Below the pieces are notes generated by a model. It did not search any database. It was not told where the DNA came from and saw only the letters and a program-made list of their open reading frames with translations. The translations under genes were made by a program, and so were the position numbers. This document shows positions 33,725-42,257 of a stretch of DNA of 64,000 bases, one piece after another; the stretch's first letter is position 1; every line of letters starts with the position of its first letter. This stretch comes from Stutzerimonas stutzeri (lineage in GTDB: Bacteria; Pseudomonadota; Gammaproteobacteria; Pseudomonadales; Pseudomonadaceae): contig DDVX01000003.1 of assembly GCA_002345575.1 (NCBI GenBank), positions 1 through 64,000 on the forward strand, in the 5' to 3' direction.

Positions 33725-33852
33725 ACCACTCGTCTGTTTGTCTCAAGATGACTTTTCAGAACAAGGACCTGCGTCCACAATCTGAAGCAAATCCTTGCTT
33801 ATGCTGTCTACCAGCTGCCGCCGCATCACCACTCATTCATGGAATTCGCAAC

Positions 33853-34473
33853 ATGAACCTGCTGAAAAGCTCCTTTCTAATCCTGCTCATGATTCTTGCC
33901 GGCTGTAGCTCTAAAAATGAAAAGCCAATTGCGGCAGTACCGTTGGAGCCGGTGATCGATTATGCCTGGCTGGACGACTACGAGCCTCGCCTTCGTGATG
34001 CTCTGAAGGAAAGCCGTTTTGAAGTCGAGCGGCGCAAGGGCCTGCTGGTGGTCACGGCGCCGGTGGACGCTACCTTCAACCCGGATCGCCCAGGCATGTT
34101 GCTGCCGGTGACGCTGGGGCCGATCAGTCGCGTGGCGAAACTGGTCGAAAAAGATGAGAAGACTGCTGTCGTGGTCCTAGGGCATGCCGACAGTACGGGT
34201 TCGCTGGAAATCAACCGTACCATCAGCCGTCAACGGGCAGGCGCGGTGGCAGCTATCTTCCGTCTCAGCGGGCTCAAGCATGATCGGCTGCGCATCCGTG
34301 GTATGGGGTCGGACATGCCACGGGCATCTAACGAGCACGAGGAGGGGCGTGCGCTGAACCGTCGTGTCGAAATGATGCTGGCGCCGCAAGCTACGCTGCT
34401 GGCACTGATCAGCCAATACAATGCACCGCCTACTCAGGTTGCTGCAGCCGAAGTGAGCAAAAAGGCCGAGTAA
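33853..34473 (+). CDS. OmpA-family lipoprotein (206 residues)
   Basis: The start at 33853 gives a lipoprotein signal ending LAGC with Cys at 18. The C-terminal two thirds form an OmpA_C domain with VVLGHADSTGSLEINRTISR and GMGSDMPRASNEHEEGRALN, followed by a basic NRRVEM. The extra C-terminal stretch of about 35 residues is unusual. It probably anchors the outer membrane to peptidoglycan. It is distinct in sequence from the OmpA-family gene at 29112. Confidence 0.82.
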   Translation: MNLLKSSFLILLMILAGCSSKNEKPIAAVPLEPVIDYAWLDDYEPRLRDALKESRFEVERRKGLLVVTAPVDATFNPDRPGMLLPVTLGPISRVAKLVEKDEKTAVVVLGHADSTGSLEINRTISRQRAGAVAAIFRLSGLKHDRLRIRGMGSDMPRASNEHEEGRALNRRVEMMLAPQATLLALISQYNAPPTQVAAAEVSKKAE

Positions 34474-34583
34474 GCCAAGACATGGCGTCCTGGGCTCGAG
34501 CCTCGATTTGTTTTGCGCTGAGTCAAGCGTGGTGCGGGGGCAAACCGATTAAGCTTAGACTTTGACTGTTCAGGATGCCCGCG

Positions 34584-35231
34584 ATGACCCAGACCCTGGC
34601 TGATATGCGCCGCGACTACACGCGTTATGGGCTCAGTGAAGCCCATGCGCCGAATGAGCCATTTGCCCTGTTTCGCCAGTGGTTCGATGATGCGCTGCAG
34701 ACCGAGAAATTACCGGTCGAGCCCAACGCAATGACCGTAGCTACGGTTGATGCGCAAGGGCGCCCACATTGCCGTGTGCTGTTGCTCAAGGCGCTCGACG
34801 AGCGTGGCTTCACCTTCTTCAGTAACTATGAAAGCGCCAAGGCCGAGCAGCTTGAAGCCTGCCCGTATGCAGCAATGACCTTTTTCTGGCCGGCCCTCGA
34901 GCGGCAGGTGCGCATCGAAGGGCGGATCGAGAAGGTCAGTGCCGCCGATTCGGATGCCTACTTTCAGGTGCGGCCACTTGGTAGTCGTCTAGGGGCCTGG
35001 GCTTCGCCGCAAAGCCGGGTGATCCGTGATCGGGCGGAGCTTGAGCGTCTGCTTGCCGAAACCGAACTGCGCTTTCTCGACAAGGCACCGCATTGCCCAC
35101 CGCATTGGGGTGGTTATCGGTTGCTCCCTGATCGAATCGAGTTCTGGCAGGGGCGAACCAGTCGCCTGCATGATCGGCTCAATTACCGGCTCGTGGCGAG
35201 CGATTGGCAGCGTGAGCGTCTCGCTCCCTAG
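34584..35231 (+). CDS. pdxH: Pyridoxamine 5'-phosphate oxidase
   Basis: PdxH makes pyridoxal 5'-phosphate from its pyridoxine or pyridoxamine forms using FMN and oxygen. The 215-residue protein starts at MTQTLADMRRDYTRYGL. FMN-binding residues are in RVLLLKALDERGFTFFSNYE, SAKAEQL and the C-terminal RLHDRLNYRL...W-x-R-x-RLAP. Length and every conserved block match the family. It stands as a single gene, converging on a small membrane protein gene. Confidence 0.95.
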   Translation: MTQTLADMRRDYTRYGLSEAHAPNEPFALFRQWFDDALQTEKLPVEPNAMTVATVDAQGRPHCRVLLLKALDERGFTFFSNYESAKAEQLEACPYAAMTFFWPALERQVRIEGRIEKVSAADSDAYFQVRPLGSRLGAWASPQSRVIRDRAELERLLAETELRFLDKAPHCPPHWGGYRLLPDRIEFWQGRTSRLHDRLNYRLVASDWQRERLAP

Positions 35232-35335
35232 CGAGCTGCTGAACTACCGGCGTTTGCATTATTTTCGTTGAAACAGCCTCGTCCTGCCTCTTTTCGTCTA
35301 CGTTCTCAGCGGCCTGCTAGCCCTGTATTGCCTGC

Positions 35336-35358
35336 TGCTCCGGCGCAACGCCGGAGCA
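35336..35358. terminator. Perfect 10-bp hairpin between convergent genes
   Basis: TGCTCCGGCG-CAA-CGCCGGAGCA lies between pdxH and the convergent small membrane protein gene. There is no T run on either strand, so it may be a transcription barrier rather than a classical terminator. Confidence 0.45.
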
Positions 35359-35371
35359 CATAGCGATTCGA

Positions 35372-35614
35372 TCAGTTGTAATTTTCCAGTTCCCGCTCCA
35401 GCCAGTCTTGCAGATCCTTTCGTTTGACCTTCGCGGCCTTGGCGGCTGCCAGTCGTTCCAGTATCCAGGTGCGTCTGTCTGGGTCGCTCCCTGCCAGGGA
35501 GAGTGCTAGATCGCGGTCTGCCCAGCGCCTGAATCGTACGAACAACCAGGCATGAAATGCCAAGCCGGCAATGGTGGTGACGGCTATGATGAAATAATCC
35601 ATGGAGGGTCTCAT
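35372..35614 (-). CDS. Small conserved membrane protein of unknown function
   Basis: This 80-residue protein (or 76 from the second Met) has one N-terminal transmembrane helix, MDYFIIAVTTIAGLAFHAWL, then a basic, charged cytoplasmic tail (FRRWADRD, AAKAAKVKRKDLQDWLEREL). I recognise no family. The amphipathic tail suggests protein or membrane contacts. No strong ribosome site is visible for either start. Confidence 0.6.
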   Translation of the reverse strand: MRPSMDYFIIAVTTIAGLAFHAWLFVRFRRWADRDLALSLAGSDPDRRTWILERLAAAKAAKVKRKDLQDWLERELENYN

Positions 35615-35817
35615 GTTTGGCGGGGGATGGTGTTTCGCCTGTGCGTGACGGGGTGGCGTCGGTTAAAGTAAAGCCTTGCCGAAGGTCTTTGTGTGTTTCT
35701 TCGCCGGGCAAAGCGACAGGCATCCGGAACATGTTGAGTCAGGATGCGTCCGTTGCCAAGGGCCTGCGCAGCAGGTCCTGCCAGGCGTCGAGGTCAATAC
35801 CATTTAGGAGAGTACAT

Positions 35818-36279
35818 ATGCGCAGCCCTGTATTAATCGCTTCGTTCACCGTCATGGCTATGGTCGTGGGCGGCTGTACATCCAATCTGACTGGTGACTC
35901 CTATTCACGTGATGAGGCGAGAACCGTACAGACCGTGCGCTACGGGACCATTGAATCCTTGCGCCCTGTCAAAATCGAGGGGACCAAGACGCCCATTGGC
36001 GGCGGTGCTGGAGCTGTTGTTGGTGGTATTGCCGGCAGCGGTGTCGGCGGCGGGCGTGGTAGTGCAGTAGCTGCTGTGATTGGCGCGGTGGCCGGCGGCA
36101 TGCTGGGTGCAGCTGCGGAAGAAGGCATCACGCGCACGCAGGGTGTGGAGATTACGCTGCGTGAGGACGATGGCAGCTTGCGTGCATACGTACAGCAGGT
36201 CGAGCCCAACCAGGTCTTTCGAGTGGGCCAGCGTGTGCGGGTCATGACCGTCAATGGCACCAGTCGTATCGCACCCTGA
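35818..36279 (+). CDS. Glycine-zipper outer-membrane lipoprotein (SlyB-like)
   Basis: The start at 35818 follows AGGAG at good spacing; the frame is open upstream but unsupported. The lipoprotein signal ends in VGGC with Cys at 20. Residues ~60-105 form a long Gly/Ala glycine-zipper hairpin (IGGGAGAVVGGIAGSGVGGG...), then a small beta domain (ITLREDD...VFRVGQRVRVM). This is the 17-kDa surface antigen/SlyB type, thought to stabilise the outer membrane. 153 residues is the usual size. Confidence 0.85.
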   Translation: MRSPVLIASFTVMAMVVGGCTSNLTGDSYSRDEARTVQTVRYGTIESLRPVKIEGTKTPIGGGAGAVVGGIAGSGVGGGRGSAVAAVIGAVAGGMLGAAAEEGITRTQGVEITLREDDGSLRAYVQQVEPNQVFRVGQRVRVMTVNGTSRIAP

Positions 36280-36498
36280 TATTTATCCTGGCACGCCGGC
36301 TCTGCGTGCCTGAACTCCGATTGAACCCGTCGTTGGATAAGCGCGGCCTGCCGCGTTTGTTTTTCGAAATATATGAATCCATGACGTTACGGTGGTCGGT
36401 GTGGATAATCGTCACACGCCGTCGTGCCCCTATGGGCTAGTGCTGGTCTCCCAAGGATATAACTGCTGCCTACTTGCGCGGCTCAAGGGGTTTTGTTC

Positions 36499-39291
36499 AT
36501 GGCGCTTGCGCTGATAATCGCTCTGCCATTTCTCGGAATTTTTTTGCCGCTGCTGTTCGAAAGACTTGGTCGGTCCGCCTGTGCGTTCGGTGCGGGCCTG
36601 GCCCCGCTGGCGGCATTGATTCTCCTTATGTCCAAACGAGAAGCTGTATTCGCTGGCGAAGTGGAAGTGCAGATGCTGCCCTGGCTGCCGGAACTCGGCC
36701 TGAATCTAAGTCTGAGGCTTGATGGGCTGGGTTTCCTGTTTGCCTTGCTGATTCTCGGCATCGGTTTGCTGGTCATTCTTTATGCGCGCTACTACCTGTC
36801 GAAGCAGGAGCCGATGGGGCGCTTTTTCGGCTATTTCCTGTTGTTCATGGGCGCAATGCTCGGTGTGGTCTTGTCCGAAAACCTGCTGTTGATGCTGATG
36901 TTCTGGGAATTGACCAGTCTCTCCTCGTTCCTGCTCATTGGCTTCTGGAACCATCGTTCCGATGCGCGTCAGGGCGCCCGCATGTCACTGGCAGTAACGG
37001 GCGGCGGCGGGTTGGCACTGTTGGCCGGCCTCCTGCTGATCGGGCACATAGTCGGCAGCTACGAACTGAGTACGGTGCTGGTTTCCGGTGATCTAATTCG
37101 GGCGCATGACTTATATCCGTTGGCGCTGATCCTGGTATTGCTCGGGGTTTTCACCAAGTCCGCACAGTTTCCGTTTCACTTCTGGCTACCGCAGGCAATG
37201 GCGGCACCGACGCCAGTTTCCGCCTTTCTGCACTCGGCCACCATGGTCAAGGCAGGGGTGTTTTTGCTGGCTCGGTTGTATCCGGCGCTGTCGGATTCGG
37301 AGTGGTGGTTCTACCTGGTCAGCCTAACCGGACTGACAACACTGCTGGTCGGTGCAGTTATGGCGCTGTTCCAGCATGATCTAAAGGGCTTGCTGGCCTA
37401 CTCGACCATCAGCCATCTTGGGCTGATCACTCTGCTGTTCGGTCTCGACTCGCGGCTGGCGGCAGTGGCGGCGATCTTCCATATCATCAACCACGCCACC
37501 TTCAAGGCCTCGCTGTTCATGGCTGCTGGGATCATTGATCACGAAACCGGCACACGGGACATGCGGCGTATCAATGGCTTGCTGAAGTACATGCCTCACA
37601 CGGCGGTGCTGGCGATGATTGCCTCGCTGGCCATGGCCGGCGTGCCCTTGCTCAACGGCTTCCTGAGCAAGGAAATGTTCTTTGCCGAAACCCTCGATCA
37701 ACATCTGCTGGGCAGTTTCTACTGGACCATTCCCGCGCTGGCGACACTGGCTGGCGCTTTCTCGGTGGCCTATTCGCTGCGCTTCGTGCATGACGTGTTC
37801 TTCAATGGCGAGCCGATCGACTTGCCCAAATACCCACCGCATGAGCCGTCGCGCTACATGAAGATTCCGGTGGAGATTCTGGTGCTGCTGTGTCTGATGG
37901 TCGGCATGTTGCCGGCTTACACCGTTGCGCCGCTGCTGGCGGCTGCGGTGGCTGGAACCCTCAATGGCACGGTACCCGAATACAGCCTGTCGGTATGGCA
38001 CGGCTTCAACCTGCCGCTGCTCATGAGTTTTGTTGCATTGGCCGGTGGGGTACTGATTTATGCCCTGCGCAAGTGGATATTTCACTGGTACGAGGGACTC
38101 CCTCAGATCGATTCGCTGGAGGTGTTCAGGCGGGTGATCAGCGAAATCACCGCAGGTGCGCGCTGGATAACAGAGCGCCTTGATAATGGTTCGCTGCAGC
38201 GATATCTAGTACTTGTACTGCTCAGTTCTCTGGTGCTGGTGGTGTACGCACTGACGCCGCTGGAGGCGCTCAGTGGCCCCGTTGCGCCGACCACACCGGA
38301 TGTCTTTACCGTGTTTGGCATGCTGGTTCTATGCCTGTCCTCGGTGCTTACGGTGATCTTCCACCGCAAGCGGTTGGTGGCACTGATCATTCTGAGTGTC
38401 GCCGGTATGCTGGTGGCGCTGGTGTTTGCCCGCTTCTCAGCACCCGATCTGGCATTGACTCAGCTGTCTGTTGAGGTAGTGACGATCATCCTGCTGATGC
38501 TGACGCTGTATTTTGTGCCTGACCGGACGCCTGCCGAGTCGAGCAGCCTGCGTACCCTCCGAGATCTGGTCCTGGCTGGTAGCTTTGGCACCATGCTTGC
38601 CATGCTGACCTATGCGGTGCTGACGCGCCCTTACGAGAGCATCGCGTCTTTCTTCCTGGAAAATAGCGTTTCGGGTGGTGGCGGCACCAACGTGGTCAAC
38701 GTGATTCTGGTGGACTTCCGGGGCTTCGATACGCTCGGCGAGATATCGGTTCTGGCCATTGCTGGGGTGGGCATCTACGGCTTGCTCTACGGACTGCACC
38801 TACCGTACCCCCGTCGTGACTATGGCGGGCGACTCTGGAGTACCGACAGCCATCCGATGGTGCTCGATGCTCTGTCTCGTGCGGTGCTGCCGATGGCGTT
38901 GCTGATTTCCGTGTTCATTTTCCTGCGCGGGCACAACCTGCCGGGTGGCGGCTTCATTGCCGGCCTGATCACCGCGGTTGCGTTGATTCTTCAATATATT
39001 TCTCATGGCGTGACCTGGGCGGAGCAGCGTCAACCCTTCAGCTACCACGGCATCGCCGGGCTTGGTGTGCTGATTGCGGGGCTCACAGGCCTAGGCAGTT
39101 GGCTGTTCGGCTATCCGTTCTTGACCTCGGCATTCGGTCATTTCCATCTTCCATTTATCGGTGAGTTCGAGCTGGCTACAGCCATGTTGTTCGATCTCGG
39201 CGTTTATCTGGCGGTAGTCGGTGCCACTCTGCTGATCCTGTCCAATATGGGTCACGTCAGTCAGGACGAGTCATGCAAGGAGGTGCTCTGA
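36499..39291 (+). CDS. mnhA: Na+(K+)/H+ antiporter subunits A and B fused (MnhAB/ShaAB)
   Basis: The first gene of a multisubunit cation/proton antiporter (Mrp/Mnh/Sha). The start at ATG 36499 has AAGGGG eight bases upstream; an in-frame TTG at 36493 is too close to it. Residues ~1-780 form the NuoL-like MnhA subunit with GFWNHRSDARQGARMSLAVT, AQFPFHFWLPQAMAAPTPVS-like motifs and the proton-path Lys and His residues. Residues ~787-930 are the MnhB domain (RGHNLPGGGFIAGLI). This A-B fusion is normal for pseudomonads (P. aeruginosa shaA). The antiporter drives Na+ or K+ out in exchange for H+ in. Confidence 0.9.
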   Translation: MALALIIALPFLGIFLPLLFERLGRSACAFGAGLAPLAALILLMSKREAVFAGEVEVQMLPWLPELGLNLSLRLDGLGFLFALLILGIGLLVILYARYYLSKQEPMGRFFGYFLLFMGAMLGVVLSENLLLMLMFWELTSLSSFLLIGFWNHRSDARQGARMSLAVTGGGGLALLAGLLLIGHIVGSYELSTVLVSGDLIRAHDLYPLALILVLLGVFTKSAQFPFHFWLPQAMAAPTPVSAFLHSATMVKAGVFLLARLYPALSDSEWWFYLVSLTGLTTLLVGAVMALFQHDLKGLLAYSTISHLGLITLLFGLDSRLAAVAAIFHIINHATFKASLFMAAGIIDHETGTRDMRRINGLLKYMPHTAVLAMIASLAMAGVPLLNGFLSKEMFFAETLDQHLLGSFYWTIPALATLAGAFSVAYSLRFVHDVFFNGEPIDLPKYPPHEPSRYMKIPVEILVLLCLMVGMLPAYTVAPLLAAAVAGTLNGTVPEYSLSVWHGFNLPLLMSFVALAGGVLIYALRKWIFHWYEGLPQIDSLEVFRRVISEITAGARWITERLDNGSLQRYLVLVLLSSLVLVVYALTPLEALSGPVAPTTPDVFTVFGMLVLCLSSVLTVIFHRKRLVALIILSVAGMLVALVFARFSAPDLALTQLSVEVVTIILLMLTLYFVPDRTPAESSSLRTLRDLVLAGSFGTMLAMLTYAVLTRPYESIASFFLENSVSGGGGTNVVNVILVDFRGFDTLGEISVLAIAGVGIYGLLYGLHLPYPRRDYGGRLWSTDSHPMVLDALSRAVLPMALLISVFIFLRGHNLPGGGFIAGLITAVALILQYISHGVTWAEQRQPFSYHGIAGLGVLIAGLTGLGSWLFGYPFLTSAFGHFHLPFIGEFELATAMLFDLGVYLAVVGATLLILSNMGHVSQDESCKEVL

Positions 39292-39620
39292 TGGAGGCTG
39301 TGCTGGCGATAACGCTGGGAATCATGATGGCCAGCGGTGTTTACCTGCTGCTACGGGCACGAGTGTTCCCGGTAGTGATGGGGCTGACGCTCATTTCCTA
39401 CGCGGTGAACCTGTTCATTTTCTCCATGGGCCGGTTGGCCACAGGGGTGCCGGCTGTCATCGGCAAAAGCGCGGAATATGGCGACCCGCTTCCGCAGGCG
39501 CTGGTATTGACCGCCATCGTTATCGGCTTTGCCATGACTGCATTTGTCGTGGTGCTATCTCTGCGTGCCCTGGGTGAGTTGAAAACCGATCATGTGGACG
39601 GCCAGGAGCCGCGCGAATGA
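39291..39620 (+). CDS. mnhC: Na+/H+ antiporter subunit C (MnhC/ShaC)
   Basis: A NuoK-like subunit of 109 residues with three hydrophobic helices. The start at 39291 overlaps the stop of the A-B gene by one base and has AAGGAGG eight bases upstream; an earlier ATG at 39273 is less well placed. The block DPLPQALVLTAIVIGFAMTA is diagnostic. It is needed for assembly of the complex. Confidence 0.9.
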   Translation: MEAVLAITLGIMMASGVYLLLRARVFPVVMGLTLISYAVNLFIFSMGRLATGVPAVIGKSAEYGDPLPQALVLTAIVIGFAMTAFVVVLSLRALGELKTDHVDGQEPRE

Positions 39621-41125
39621 ATCATGTGTTAATCCTTCCGATCTTGCTGCCGCTGCTAGTCGGTAGCCTGTTGCTGGTTACCCATAGGCTGAGTAAATCG
39701 TTCAAGCGTACGATGTCGTTGCTGGCGACCTGGCTGTTGGTGCCGCTGACACTGTCGCTGCTGCTGCAGGCCAATAGCGGAACACTGTTCATCTACCAGC
39801 TGGGCAATTGGCTGCCGCCGTTCGGTATCATGCTGCTGCTTGATCGCCTAAGCGCGATGATGCTGCTGTTGACTGCAGTATTGGCAGGCTTTGCGGTCCT
39901 TTATGCCTCGCGTGGAGGCGATGACAAGGGGCCCAACTTCCATGCGCTGTTCCAGTTCCAACTGGCCGGCATTAATGGTGCCTTCCTCACTGGTGATCTG
40001 TTCAACCTGTTCGTGTTCTTCGAAATCCTGCTGATCTCTTCCTACGGCTTGCTGGTCTATGGCAATGGTGCCCAGCGCGTGCGGGCCGGCATTCCTTATG
40101 TGGTGCTGAACCTACTAGGCTCGGGGCTGTTCCTGATTGGGGTGAGTCTGCTCTATGGTCTGACCGGAACATTGAACATGGCCGACCTGGCCATCCGGGT
40201 TGCGGCGGCCGACCCGGCCGATGCGCCACTGCTAGCCGCGGCGGGCTATCTACTGCTGATCGTGTTTGGTCTCAAGGGTGCGATTCTGCCTCTGTACTTC
40301 TGGCTGCCACGCGCCTATGCCGCAGCGCCGGCAGCAGTTGCGGCGCTGTTTGCAATCATGACCAAGCTTGGCCTCTATGCGATTGTCCGCGTGTTCACGC
40401 TGATTTTCGGCAGCGAGGCGGGCGTACTCAACAATATGGTGCTCGACTGGTTGTGGCCGCTGTCGATGCTCACTTTAGCCGCCGGTGTGCTGGGTGCGCT
40501 CGCGGCGCGCAATCTGCAGGTCTTACTCTCGTATCTGGTGGTGGTTTCGGTGGGAACCCTGCTGGCCGGCTATGCCATGGGTACCGAGCAGGGACTGGGT
40601 GCTGCGCTCTACTACCTGCTGCACAGCACTCTGGTCGCCGGCGGTCTGTTCCTGCTGGCTGACCTGATAGCCTGTCAGCGGGGTGAGGCGGGTTCAGATT
40701 CAGTGTTGGCCCCAGCACTGCGGCAGCCATTGCTACTCGGGGCGCTGTTCTTTGTCGGTGCCATCTCGGTCGCCGGGTTGCCGCCCTTTTCCGGCTTCCT
40801 GGGCAAGGTGATGTTGTTGCAGGCGGCATCGCCCGGTAACGGTGCGCTGGCGCTCTGGCCGGTAGTGCTGGTGGGAGGGCTGGGCATGGTGATCACGCTG
40901 AGCCGTGCCGGAAGCTCAATATTCTGGCGAGCAAGCGACGTTGTGCCTGAGGCTCAGGCCATGCCGGCCGATCCGCTACGCATGCTGGCAACCGTCGGGC
41001 TGCTGCTAGGCAGCGTATTGCTGGTTGTCGCCGCACAGCCGGTGCAGGCCTACGTCCAGGCTACGGCTGCACAGTTGTTCGATCTCGGTCCTTATCTGCA
41101 GATCATCCAGGGAGGTGGGGCATGA
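39617..41125 (+). CDS. mnhD: Na+/H+ antiporter subunit D (MnhD/ShaD)
   Basis: This NuoN/NuoM-like subunit (502 residues) is rich in transmembrane helices. It contains the membrane glutamate region FNLFVFFEILLISSYGLLVY, a lysine helix (GLKGAILPLYFWLPRAYAAA) and the late motif GLPPFSGFLGKVML, all typical of the proton-translocating antiporter-like family shared with complex I. It starts inside the mnhC stop (ATGA). Confidence 0.92.
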   Translation: MNHVLILPILLPLLVGSLLLVTHRLSKSFKRTMSLLATWLLVPLTLSLLLQANSGTLFIYQLGNWLPPFGIMLLLDRLSAMMLLLTAVLAGFAVLYASRGGDDKGPNFHALFQFQLAGINGAFLTGDLFNLFVFFEILLISSYGLLVYGNGAQRVRAGIPYVVLNLLGSGLFLIGVSLLYGLTGTLNMADLAIRVAAADPADAPLLAAAGYLLLIVFGLKGAILPLYFWLPRAYAAAPAAVAALFAIMTKLGLYAIVRVFTLIFGSEAGVLNNMVLDWLWPLSMLTLAAGVLGALAARNLQVLLSYLVVVSVGTLLAGYAMGTEQGLGAALYYLLHSTLVAGGLFLLADLIACQRGEAGSDSVLAPALRQPLLLGALFFVGAISVAGLPPFSGFLGKVMLLQAASPGNGALALWPVVLVGGLGMVITLSRAGSSIFWRASDVVPEAQAMPADPLRMLATVGLLLGSVLLVVAAQPVQAYVQATAAQLFDLGPYLQIIQGGGA

Positions 41126-41616
41126 AGAGGTTTCGTTTGTTGCCCAATCCCATGCTGACGTTGCTTCTGGCTGGGATTTGGCTGCTGCTGAACAACACCT
41201 TGGCGGGCGGTCATGTCGTGCTGGGGCTGTTTCTTGGTTGGGCGATCCCGCTGCTGGTTTCGGGTTTCCTCATTGAGGTTCCTCGGGTGCGTAAGCCTCT
41301 CAAGCTGTGCTGGTTCATTCTGATCGTTCTCTGCGACATCGTGGCGGCCAATATCCAAGTAGCCAGACTGGTGCTCGGCCCGAAAGAAAAATTGCGGCCG
41401 GCGTTCATCGTCATGCCCATGAGAATCGAGAACGAGTTCGTTCTGGCAGTCCTGACCAGCATTGTCTCGCTGACCCCCGGTACGGTATCAGCCGGTCTCA
41501 GTCCTGATCACAAGAGCCTGCTGATGCATGCGTTGGATGCGCCGGATCGCGAAGAGATCGTCACTAGCGTGCAAAACCGCTACGAAGCGGCGCTGCTGGA
41601 GATTTTCGAATGCTAG
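41122..41616 (+). CDS. mnhE: Na+/H+ antiporter subunit E (MnhE/ShaE)
   Basis: A 164-residue protein with two N-terminal membrane helices and a C-terminal cytoplasmic domain typical of MnhE (ILVASIVSLTPGT-like VLTSIVSLTPGTVSAGLSPD). It starts by a four-base overlap with mnhD. The soluble part is specific to Mrp-type complexes and supports assembly. Confidence 0.9.
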   Translation: MKRFRLLPNPMLTLLLAGIWLLLNNTLAGGHVVLGLFLGWAIPLLVSGFLIEVPRVRKPLKLCWFILIVLCDIVAANIQVARLVLGPKEKLRPAFIVMPMRIENEFVLAVLTSIVSLTPGTVSAGLSPDHKSLLMHALDAPDREEIVTSVQNRYEAALLEIFEC

Positions 41617-41879
41617 CCTATGTGATTCCCTTCTGCCTGGGGCTGCTAAGCGTGGCGGTGATGCTTAATATGATTCGCCTGATCAAGGGGCCGGAGGTGC
41701 CGGACCGGGTTCTGGCGCTCGATACGCTATATATCAATGCCTTGGCGCTGATCGTGATTTTCGGTATCTGGCTGGCTTCCGATCTTTTCTTCGAGGCTGC
41801 GCTGCTGATCGCGGTGATGGGATTCGTCAGTACCGTTGCGGTTGGCAAGCACCTGCTGCACGGCGACATCATCGATTGA
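41610..41879 (+). CDS. mnhF: Na+/H+ antiporter subunit F (MnhF/ShaF)
   Basis: An 89-residue protein with three helices. Signature block: MIRLIKGPEVPDRVLALDTL, as in MnhF proteins. It overlaps mnhE by seven bases, so translation of the two is coupled. Confidence 0.9.
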   Translation: MLAYVIPFCLGLLSVAVMLNMIRLIKGPEVPDRVLALDTLYINALALIVIFGIWLASDLFFEAALLIAVMGFVSTVAVGKHLLHGDIID

Positions 41880-41888
41880 GGAAAATAC

Positions 41889-42218
41889 ATGCCGTTCTGG
41901 ATTGAATTACTGGTCAGCGCATTTCTGATCATTGGCAGCATCTTCGCGCTGATAGGGGCGATAGGCCTTTATCGCCTGCCTGACTTTTACACCCGCCTGC
42001 ACGGCCCTACCAAAGCCACCACCCTCGGTGTGGGCGGCATCCTGGTCGCTTCGATGCTGTTCTTCAGCTATCACAATGACGGACTGAGTCTGCATGAGTT
42101 GCTGATTACTCTGTTCCTGTTCCTCACCGCCCCAGTCAGCGCTCACATGCTGGCCAAGGCGGCCATGCAGCAGAAGCTGGATCGCATCGAGAAGACGCAC
42201 GGCCAGCCGTGGGACTGA
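41889..42218 (+). CDS. mnhG: Na+/H+ antiporter subunit G (MnhG/ShaG)
   Basis: A 109-residue protein with three membrane helices and the MnhG signature GAIGLYRLPDFYTRLHGPTK, TTLGVGGILVAS and FLFLTAPVSAHMLAKAA. GAGGAAAA lies just before the ATG. It ends the operon, converging on glnD with 39 bases between the stops and no obvious terminator. Confidence 0.9.
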   Translation: MPFWIELLVSAFLIIGSIFALIGAIGLYRLPDFYTRLHGPTKATTLGVGGILVASMLFFSYHNDGLSLHELLITLFLFLTAPVSAHMLAKAAMQQKLDRIEKTHGQPWD

Positions 42219-42257
42219 TCCCTATTGCCTGCTAATGGCCGCGGCTTTCCAGCAGTA